Assembly (NCBI GenBank): GCA_944393305.1
Contig: CALXZS010000022.1
Span: forward strand, 1-12,212
Origin: an uncultured Clostridia bacterium
GTDB taxonomy: Bacteria > Bacillota > Clostridia > TANB77 > CAG-508
Direction: 5' to 3'
Length of the DNA stretch: 12,212 nt
Shown here: one piece after another, positions 7,424-12,212 of the stretch
How the letters are laid out: every line of letters starts with the position of its first letter
Position numbering within the stretch: position 1 is the stretch's first letter
The notes under the pieces: model-generated
What the model saw: only the letters and a program-made list of their open reading frames with translations
Database searches by the model: none
Told to the model about the DNA's origin: nothing
Program-made: the position numbers and the translations under genes

Positions 7424-8995
7424 TTTTCTTTTGTAATATATGATATATTCTGTATCTGTACTTCCGAGTATGATATCATACTGTTGAATTGTTGAAGGGT
7501 CTACTATTTCATTTTCTATTTCTTCTACTTCTTCTATTTCTTCATCTTCTAGTATTTCATCTATTATATTATTTTTTGGTTTATCTTTATCATCATTAAA
7601 ATTCAATACATTATCATTCAAAACATAATCCTCGAATTCCTCTGGTTTAATTATTATTTTATCTCCTTCATATCCTTTTATTATTTCTTGAGATAATACT
7701 TTATTAGTATCAACATCTACATGTTTTACTAATAAATTTATTTTCTTCTTATAGTAATATGTGATATTACTTTTTTCTGATAAAAATACACCATTTTCAT
7801 TTCCTTCTTTTCTAACAAGTTCATACCCTGAAATTTCTTTTTCAGATATATCATATTTTTCTCCTATAATACCTGTTATTTTATTATCTGGTATTATTTT
7901 TTCTCCTGTTTTTTCGTTTATATAAGAAATATTAACATCACTTAGTTCATCATAGTATAATTCAATTTCAGTAACACCTGCTGGCATTTTGCCATTTAAA
8001 TCTTTACTATTATTATTATATTTATACCCATTAATGATCGCTGAATTTATATTGTAATTTTTACCTTCATAACCTTCTATATATGTTCTATTTTTTATTT
8101 CCTTGCCATCTAATTTATTTATGTATTTTACAACTATTTTTGCTTCTTTAGCATATAGGTATTTTACATTTATTCTTTCTTTTTTTAATTTTCCATTCTC
8201 AGGTCCATCTATATTTATTAATTTATATTCATGTATATTTTTATTATATTCGTTCAAACAATATTCATCATTTATATTTCCTATTAAGGTTTCTTCTGGT
8301 GAGATTTCTTGATATGTGTTCATATCTAGATATTTTATTTTTATTCCTTTAGATGGCAAGTTTATTTTATATGTTAAATTTTCAGAATAATTGTTATTGT
8401 TATCACAAGTTCTTATATGTAAATAATAGTCTTTGTCCCATTCAATATTTGAATATAAAATAGGCTCGTTATCTAATTTATTTACAGTATAATCTGCCTC
8501 GTTATTTTTATTATTATCTATAACATAACAATATCCTTTAATTCCAGATTCACTATATATTTTTGAAGGTTCGGTTTTTACATTATTTTCTTCTAAGTAA
8601 TATTCATATTCTGTTCCTGTGTCTTTTGCTTCATCAAAATCCAATATAATATAATCTTGAACAATATTTGTTCCTATATTCTTTACATTACTTGGTTTTC
8701 CTTTATCTTCTGTATTTAGTTCAAAAGTATTTGTTGTATTAAATAAATTTTGCTCTTCTTCTTTTTTAGTTACTTCTGAAAAATTTTCATTATTTTCTTT
8801 TTTAAATAACTTTACATTGTCATTAGAAAGAGTGCTACTTTTTATTTCTATTTTTGAAGTTTTTCCTTTGTTTTCTTCTATTTCACTTATTTTTAAGCTT
8901 TCATTTTTCATTTGCACAGATATTATAATCATTGACGAAAGGATAAGTATAATACTAATAACGTATTTCATCTTTTGTTTAAAGCGAGTTACCAT
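7421..8995 (-). CDS. Surface protein with MucBP-like repeats, 524 aa
   Basis: Residues 4-28 form a basic start and a hydrophobic segment (YVISIILILSSMIIISVQ) without a clear cleavage site, so it may be an uncleaved membrane anchor. A charged linker (30-100) leads to a fibronectin-like region (about 101-215). Four MucBP-like modules follow, beginning near 218 (IKIKYLD), 286 (KIVVKYI), 353 (DVNISYI) and 420 (NLLVKHVDVDT), each closing with a tyrosine-rich strand such as ITYYYKK or YIIYYKRK. The last carries a Glu-rich insert (478-497). MucBP modules bind mucin or glycans in gut bacteria. There is no LPXTG or C-terminal helix, which is unusual for the family. I place the start at ATG 8995, since AAGGAGG (9010-9004) is 8 nt before it and only 2 nt from an upstream TTG. 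Inferred role: adhesion. Confidence 0.8.
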   Translation of the reverse strand: MVTRFKQKMKYVISIILILSSMIIISVQMKNESLKISEIEENKGKTSKIEIKSSTLSNDNVKLFKKENNENFSEVTKKEEEQNLFNTTNTFELNTEDKGKPSNVKNIGTNIVQDYIILDFDEAKDTGTEYEYYLEENNVKTEPSKIYSESGIKGYCYVIDNNKNNEADYTVNKLDNEPILYSNIEWDKDYYLHIRTCDNNNNYSENLTYKINLPSKGIKIKYLDMNTYQEISPEETLIGNINDEYCLNEYNKNIHEYKLINIDGPENGKLKKERINVKYLYAKEAKIVVKYINKLDGKEIKNRTYIEGYEGKNYNINSAIINGYKYNNNSKDLNGKMPAGVTEIELYYDELSDVNISYINEKTGEKIIPDNKITGIIGEKYDISEKEISGYELVRKEGNENGVFLSEKSNITYYYKKKINLLVKHVDVDTNKVLSQEIIKGYEGDKIIIKPEEFEDYVLNDNVLNFNDDKDKPKNNIIDEILEDEEIEEVEEIENEIVDPSTIQQYDIILGSTDTEYIIYYKRK

Positions 8996-9075
8996 AGGCA
9001 ATTCCTCCTTATTTAAATTATAAAATATAATTGGGAGTTACAATAACCAGATTGATTACTGTAAGTTGAATTAAT

Positions 9076-9093
9076 TAATTTAACGTTAAATTA
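9076..9093. promoter_or_regulatory. 18-bp palindrome at the MucBP transcription start
   Basis: TAATTTAACGTTAAATTA is a perfect dyad that begins about 8 bp after the -10 box and so covers roughly +1 to +18. The position suits a repressor operator. AT-rich background makes some symmetry likely by chance, but 18 bp without error is long. Confidence 0.45.
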
Positions 9094-9100
9094 TGTTCAT

Positions 9101-9129
9101 ATTATACATGGTAAATTTTGGTTTGTCAA
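9101..9129 (-). promoter_or_regulatory. Consensus SigA promoter of the MucBP gene
   Basis: On the minus strand TTGACA (9129-9124), a 17-bp spacer and TATAAT (9106-9101) match the SigA consensus perfectly. Just upstream, TGACA recurs at 9151 and 9161 with a 10-bp period, a possible regulator site. The leader is about 95-100 nt. This separates the MucBP gene from the retroelement transcript that ends at 9230. Confidence 0.85.
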
Positions 9130-9229
9130 GAAAAAGTCGTCGACATAATTTGACAAAAAATGACAAGCCGGTACAATTCGCATACGCATTTAAAAAACTC
9201 TCTGCATTGTAACGACAAGTAAAATCAGT

Positions 9230-10171
9230 TCATAGCTTTAATAAACTTTTATAACACATTCTAGATGTAATATAACTCATCAAATCGATTTTTTCCGATT
9301 CATATAAATACTTCTGTTTTTTTAATTTCCTTCTAACATCTCTGTATTTTGCATATTTTCCGTTTTTATTTCTACCTAAAAATAAGAAATTATTCGTACT
9401 TTTATATATTCTACTTTTTTTGTTTAGAGTTAGATGTTCTTTTTTCAAAAACTCTTCTATTTTTAGAAAACAATATTTTAAATATTCTTTCGACTGGTGA
9501 AATAGCAAAAAATCATCTTGATATCTAACATAATATTTTATATGTAAATTTTCTTTTATGTAATGATCTAAATCATTTAAATAAAATACTGCCAAAACTT
9601 GACTTGTCATATTCCCTATTCCAAGTCCATTTTCTTGACTATCAATTACCTTAAAAACTATGTCAATAGCATCTTTATCTTTTATTTTTTTGACTAGCTT
9701 CTTTTTTAGAATCTCTTTATCAATACTAGCAAAAAACTTACTAATATCACATTTTAAAATATAATATTCTCCATATTTCATTTTACAATTTTGATGAAAT
9801 TTTTTTGCAAGCTTTATCCCATAGCTTGTTCCCTTATTTTTTATACTAGCCACATTCGCGTCTATTAAGCATGGTATTAATGCAGGGTACAAAATTTGTC
9901 TACTTATTAAATGGTTTATAACCTTATCTTGTATTCCTTGACTAACTATTATTCTTTTCTTTGGTTCATAAATTGTAAAAACATTATATTTACCCACAGT
10001 ATAATTTTTATTTTTTAGAATATTATAGATTCTAGTTATATAAATGCATTTATATTCTTTATAATTTCTAACTTTCTTTTTATTTCTTGTATGAGCGCAT
10101 ACTTCATTATAGGCTAAATTTATATTTTCCATTTTTAGCATGTTGTTATACAAATTTCCTTTTCTCTTCAT
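9230..10171 (-). CDS. DGR reverse transcriptase, 313 aa
   Basis: Copies TR RNA into cDNA with errors at adenines, for insertion into the VR of the target gene. RT motifs occur in order: Asp142 in LKCDISKFFASID (catalytic motif A), GLGIGNMTSQ (182-191), and YQDD (217-220) with the two catalytic Asp residues, then FLFLGRN (262-268). The MTSQ form, where retroviral and group II intron enzymes have an SP ending, is typical of DGR enzymes. No maturase, endonuclease or retron-type region is attached, and the length suits a stand-alone DGR enzyme ending just after the thumb. AGAGG lies 8 nt before ATG 10171. The gene follows the TR by about 290 bp, across a terminator-like hairpin, so its level may depend on read-through. 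The match of TR, VR and Avd nearby makes the assignment firm. Confidence 0.95.
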   Translation of the reverse strand: MKRKGNLYNNMLKMENINLAYNEVCAHTRNKKKVRNYKEYKCIYITRIYNILKNKNYTVGKYNVFTIYEPKKRIIVSQGIQDKVINHLISRQILYPALIPCLIDANVASIKNKGTSYGIKLAKKFHQNCKMKYGEYYILKCDISKFFASIDKEILKKKLVKKIKDKDAIDIVFKVIDSQENGLGIGNMTSQVLAVFYLNDLDHYIKENLHIKYYVRYQDDFLLFHQSKEYLKYCFLKIEEFLKKEHLTLNKKSRIYKSTNNFLFLGRNKNGKYAKYRDVRRKLKKQKYLYESEKIDLMSYITSRMCYKSLLKL

Positions 10172-10227
10172 TTAATCAACCTCTAACTCATATTAATTTT
10201 TTTATCTTATTGTGTTAAAATTTAAAG

Positions 10228-10250
10228 AAAAAAGTAGCCAAATCGCTACT
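10228..10250 (-). terminator. Terminator-like hairpin between TR and RT
   Basis: On the minus strand AGTAGC pairs with GCTACT (10250-10245 with 10238-10233) around a 6-nt loop, followed by TTTTTT. The 6-bp stem is short, suggesting partial termination: most transcripts would end as a TR RNA and some would continue into the RT gene. Confidence 0.6.
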
Positions 10251-10425
10251 AAAAAACAGTTTTAAAACATACTCCCGTTCAATTGTTTTACTAACAAATA
10301 TGTTTATCTATTTTTATTTTATCGCATATTATTTTCATCCTTTAATTTTTAGCATTTGCATATATTATGCCAAAAAGTCAAATTTTATATGCGAATGGAC
10401 AACAGTTTGTTTCTATATTATCTCT

Positions 10426-10445
10426 TATACAAGCTTACTTGTATA
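10426..10445. repeat. Hairpin just 3' of the TR
   Basis: TATACAAG and CTTGTATA form a perfect 8-bp stem with a 4-nt loop, 17 bp past the conserved end of the TR. There is no counterpart next to the VR, so it marks the template copy only and may help the RT choose TR RNA or its priming site. Confidence 0.6.
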
Positions 10446-10462
10446 ACCACAGTTTATAGAAT

Positions 10463-10614
10463 CTACGGGGCGCACACCAAACCAGTTCTCATTCTCGTTG
10501 CCGTTCGAATTGAATAAGTCACTGCCACCGTCTCGTAGCCATGCCTTGGTTCACATTGCCAGGACCGAAGTTGCAATTAGAGTCGTTGAGATTGACACCA
10601 GAAGAAGCGAGCCA
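10463..10614 (-). repeat. DGR template repeat (TR)
   Basis: 152 bp that align without gaps to 11759-11910. All 24 differences are at plus-strand T, that is coding-strand A; 11 of 35 such positions are unchanged and no other base differs. The TR is about 51% GC by hand count, against very AT-rich flanks. Coding-strand AAC/AAT codons lie at the mutable positions. The 23 bp at 10463-10485 are identical in both copies and GC-rich, as expected for the initiation-of-mutagenic-homing end. Beyond 10463 the match fades: 10462, 10459 and 10457 differ, and 10459 is not an adenine site. Confidence 0.95.
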
Positions 10615-10618
10615 CCAC

Positions 10619-10634
10619 AACCGTGCCCACGGTT
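10619..10634. repeat. Hairpin just 5' of the TR
   Basis: AACCGTG and CACGGTT form a perfect 7-bp inverted repeat around CC, 4 bp before the TR on the sense (minus) strand. It is GC-rich in an AT-rich gap and absent from the VR side, so it may structure the 5' part of the TR RNA. Confidence 0.55.
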
Positions 10635-10645
10635 AATATTCTTAT

Positions 10646-10674
10646 ATAATACAAGTTTTATTTTTTTATGCTAA
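10646..10674 (-). promoter_or_regulatory. Possible promoter for the TR RNA
   Basis: TTAGCA (10674-10669), 17 bp, then TATTAT (10651-10646) on the minus strand. Match to consensus is 4/6 and 5/6. Transcription would begin near 10640, just before the 5' hairpin. AT-rich sequence gives such matches by chance, so this is tentative. Confidence 0.35.
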
Positions 10675-10704
10675 TTTCTTATTTTTGTTTTTTAGCAAAT
10701 TCAT
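10666..10704 (-). CDS. Possible 12-aa leader ORF before the TR
   Basis: GAAAGGA is followed 8 or so nt later by ATG 10704 and 12 codons (MNLLKNKNKKLA) then TAA. The ribosome site is good, but the peptide is tiny and the -35-like element overlaps its end. It may be a leader peptide, or the unused remains of a gene. Confidence 0.25.
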   Translation of the reverse strand: MNLLKNKNKKLA

Positions 10705-10745
10705 TTATAAAATTCCTTTCTCAAGGCATAAATTGTATTGAAAAA

Positions 10746-11120
10746 TTAATAATTATTTTTCAATCTTTCTTCTTTGCTTTTGCTTAAAATTGATTTTTGC
10801 CAACCAATTGAATACTTTAAAATATCATCTAGTTTTTCTCCAAATTTAGTATATCTTTTTAAATTAATAATCTGTTTATCATAACAAAGGTTAAGTAAGA
10901 AATCTACAACTTTTACTTGTACTATAATATCATTTATGTATTCTACATTATCTACATTTTTTATATTGGCTTTATATGCTAATTCTAACATTTTATATGA
11001 TGAATTTCTTAATTGACTTTTTATTTCCATATCTTTTCTAGGGAAATTCTCTAAATATTTGTCTAAATATGTGATTAGTTCTCTTATAAAATTAATTACT
11101 TTGAATTTTTCTTCTTTCAT
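10746..11120 (-). CDS. avd: Accessory variability determinant (Avd), 124 aa
   Basis: Four-helix-bundle protein that binds the RT and is needed for cDNA synthesis and retrohoming in studied DGRs; the family, related to 23S-intervening-sequence proteins, forms pentameric barrels. Here four helices can be placed near residues 4-25, 28-52, 56-82 and 86-115. Arg/Lys-rich faces (RKDMEIKSQLRNSSYKMLE) suit nucleic-acid binding, and no transmembrane segment is present. It lies between the target and TR in the usual order. GGTGG lies about 12 nt before ATG 11120, and the first 29 nt overlap the MutS-like gene, so both are probably translated from one mRNA. A 10-bp AT-rich inverted repeat (10737-10746 with 10755-10764) spans the stop codon without a following T-run. 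Size and context make the call firm. Confidence 0.88.
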   Translation of the reverse strand: MKEEKFKVINFIRELITYLDKYLENFPRKDMEIKSQLRNSSYKMLELAYKANIKNVDNVEYINDIIVQVKVVDFLLNLCYDKQIINLKRYTKFGEKLDDILKYSIGWQKSILSKSKEERLKNNY

Positions 11121-11538
11121 TTAGTAATTTTTCCACCTCAAAAATAATTTCTTCATTATCACACGATAAAAGATATTTTTTAATTTTCTCAATTCTCATT
11201 TTTTTAGCAATCTTCGCTTTTGCTATTTTATATACTTCATCATATTTATTAAGATTTTTATAATTATATTTATTTTCAACATCATAGTTGTTTCTCTTAT
11301 CCAATACAATATAATTAATCTTATTATTTTCAATTATAGCTACTACTTTATTGTACGCACTTTTCGGAAAAGAGCAATTATATATGTTATTATCTAATAA
11401 TGTTATTTTATAATCGAGTAAATAAGAAACAATATATGCATCTCTTCCATAGACGTTGTAAAAATTCCCCACTTTTACTAGCACAATATAATCTTTGTGA
11501 ATATCTTTAACATTCTTTACAATATTAATTATACCCAT
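11092..11538 (-). CDS. MutS-like DGR accessory protein (MSL), 148 aa
   Basis: Residues 15-82 resemble the mismatch-recognition domain I of MutS: KDYIVLVKVGNFYNVYGRDA corresponds to the GDFYELF region, and the later SFPKSAYNKVVAIIENNKIN to the P-x-HA and K(L/V)V stretch. The Phe of the Phe-x-Glu wedge is kept (Phe26) but the Glu is Asn28. The connector, clamp and ATPase parts of MutS are absent; a basic helical tail (100-148) replaces them. MutS-like proteins are known accessory genes in some DGR classes, next to Avd and HRDC proteins. By inference it could bind the TR/VR heteroduplex or keep repair away from it. AAGGA lies about 10 nt before ATG 11538; it follows the target gene and overlaps avd by 29 nt. 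Confidence 0.75.
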   Translation of the reverse strand: MGIINIVKNVKDIHKDYIVLVKVGNFYNVYGRDAYIVSYLLDYKITLLDNNIYNCSFPKSAYNKVVAIIENNKINYIVLDKRNNYDVENKYNYKNLNKYDEVYKIAKAKIAKKMRIEKIKKYLLSCDNEEIIFEVEKLLNERRKIQSN

Positions 11539-11564
11539 TTATAGTTAATCCTTTTTAATTTTTG

Positions 11565-11598
11565 ACTTTCAAGAAGTCCTAAGGACCTTCTTGAAAGT
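11565..11598. repeat. Long inverted repeat after the target gene
   Basis: ACTTTCAAGAAGTCCT (11565-11580) pairs with 11582-11598, with a single extra C bulged. On the minus strand, the sense of the target, it is preceded by A's and followed by GTCAAAAA, so there is no U-tract and it is a poor terminator. On the plus strand five Ts follow. It starts 11 bp past the target's stop codon and about 160 bp past the VR. Some DGRs use a cruciform after the VR as a homing signal. Confidence 0.65.
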
Positions 11599-11609
11599 TT
11601 TTACTCTAT

Positions 11610-12212
11610 TTACGAAGCTCCTCCACCATTTTCTTCGATTCTACCTGCATTAATACTATGCCCACTATACGATTCCGGCAAAGTATATGGCCATTGAGCC
11701 TCTTTTCCTGTTTTACTTATCGTCAAATCGTTAACTGTGACATTAGCATTTAGATAAACTACGGGGCGCACACCAAACCAGACCTCAAACTCGCCGCCGC
11801 CCGAATCGAATAAGCCACTGCCACCGTCTCGCAGCCATGCCTCGGCCCACACCGCCAGGACCGAAGCCGCAATGAGAGGCGCCGAGAAAGACACCAGAAG
11901 AAGCGAGCCAGTAAGATTTTGAATAATCACTTGACGTTGTTCCGTCAAACAGAACTTCATACAATTTACTACTTGAATCTATTACTGAAGAGTCCGAAGT
12001 CATATACATATATGCAGACCCCGGTATTTCATCTCCTGCTTTTTTGGTAGGTAATTCCTGATATTCACTATAATATTTATCTGATGAATTACCATATACT
12101 TCTTTCAAATAATTTTCTGGTGCATAATAGTTATCTCCTTCTCCATATACTTTTTCTTCTCCTATAAATGATTGTGAAGCTGTGATAGGATTTCCATTTT
12201 TATATATTTTTC
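11610..12212 (-). CDS. DGR target protein, 5' end outside window, frame broken in VR
   Basis: The diversified protein. The open frame enters from beyond 12212 (first residues KIYKNGNPITASQSFIGEEK) and runs through SKSYWLASSGVFLG into the VR. Such YWLAS...GVRPVVYL proteins have a C-type-lectin/formylglycine-enzyme-like fold used by DGRs to present variable surface residues. In the frame as read, translation ends at the TGA 11785-11787 with a basic tail (ARRWQWLIRFGRRRV). The expected ending, DGGSGLFDSGGG then WFGVRPVVYL and a 45-residue tail to the TAA at 11610-11612, lies one base away. One extra base near 11826-11832 explains it, and the TR carries the same change. Residues differing from the TR include Asn to Gly, His and Phe. 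Either the target is inactivated, a +1 frameshift is used, or the assembly is wrong. Confidence 0.85.
11759..11781 (-). other. Candidate initiation-of-mutagenic-homing (IMH) site
   Basis: 23 bp identical between VR and TR at the 3' (sense) end of the repeat, GC-rich (15 of 23), encoding the WFGVRPV stretch in the downstream frame. The invariance and position match the IMH function known from DGRs; the exact borders are inferred. Confidence 0.65.
11759..11910 (-). repeat. DGR variable repeat (VR)
   Basis: Variable copy of the TR inside the target gene. In coding sense the 24 changes from TR are 17 A-to-G, 5 A-to-T and 2 A-to-C, and GC rises to about 64%. Changes lie mainly in paired adenines of AAY codons, so both first and second codon positions were rewritten. 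The repeat ends sharply at the Trp codon of YWLAS (11910), where TR and VR flanks become unrelated. Confidence 0.95.

Larger units (their letters stand above)
10228..10640 (-). ncRNA. Predicted template (TR) RNA of the DGR
   Basis: This 574-bp gap between avd and the RT gene contains no gene apart from a possible 12-codon ORF at its avd end. It holds the 152-bp TR, one hairpin on each side of it, about 175 bp of AT-rich sequence and a terminator-like hairpin. In studied DGRs the spacer between TR and RT is part of the RNA that the RT and Avd bind and use for priming. The ends given are my estimate from the putative promoter and the terminator; read-through from avd is equally possible. Confidence 0.6.

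Noticed and set aside
9230..10171. RT as a group II intron or retron enzyme
   Set aside because: No maturase or endonuclease part, no intron RNA domains, no msr/msd layout; the MTSQ motif and TR/VR/Avd context fit a DGR.
10251..10425. Possible small genes in the TR-RT spacer
   Set aside because: Only ORFs of a few codons were found; the sequence is AT-rich with one minor 5-bp dyad at 10358-10370.
11610..11960. 116-aa ORF as an independent gene
   Set aside because: Its start lies inside the upstream coding frame and has no ribosome site; only its later half is protein-like, as the shifted C-terminal part of the DGR target.

Overview
This window comes from a very AT-rich, low-GC bacterium, most likely an uncultured gut-type Clostridia/Firmicutes. 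The reasons are AAGGAGG-type ribosome sites, consensus SigA promoters, a heterodimeric BmrCD/TM287-288-like ABC exporter, a MucBP-domain surface protein, and the codon use. No rRNA or tRNA gene was seen, and the species cannot be named from the sequence.

Layout, left to right. Positions 1-960: a minus-strand pair made of a 55-aa ORF and a winged-helix replication-type DNA-binding gene, the latter broken by a 4-bp tandem duplication. Positions 970-5264: a minus-strand operon for a two-subunit ABC exporter with one degenerate ATP site, driven by a perfect SigA promoter next to a 21-bp tandem repeat. Positions 5405-6472: a lone plus-strand family-2 glycosyltransferase with a damaged DXD motif, ending in a bidirectional terminator. 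Positions 6476-7228: a HEPN/minimal-nucleotidyltransferase pair of toxin-antitoxin type. Positions 7331-9129: a secreted or membrane-anchored protein with four MucBP-like repeats, its own perfect promoter, and a palindrome at the transcription start.

Positions 9230-12212 are the centrepiece: a complete diversity-generating retroelement (DGR) on the minus strand, in the order target gene with variable repeat (VR), MutS-like accessory gene, avd, template repeat (TR), reverse transcriptase (RT). TR (10463-10614) and VR (11759-11910) align over 152 bp without gaps. I count 24 differences, and every one falls at an adenine of the coding-strand TR, which is the signature of adenine-specific mutagenic retrohoming. 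The RT would copy TR RNA with Avd as its partner and write the mutated cDNA into the lectin-like C-terminal part of the target.

The most unusual point is that TR and VR share the same reading-frame break. The mutable AAY codons are in one phase in the 5' half of the TR and in another phase in the 3' half. The target therefore loses its conserved GVRPVV end unless the frame is shifted, which suggests a one-base indel arose in the TR and was copied into the gene by the DGR itself. Other oddities are hairpins flanking the TR, a terminator-like hairpin between TR and RT, and a long inverted repeat after the target gene that lacks a U-tract.
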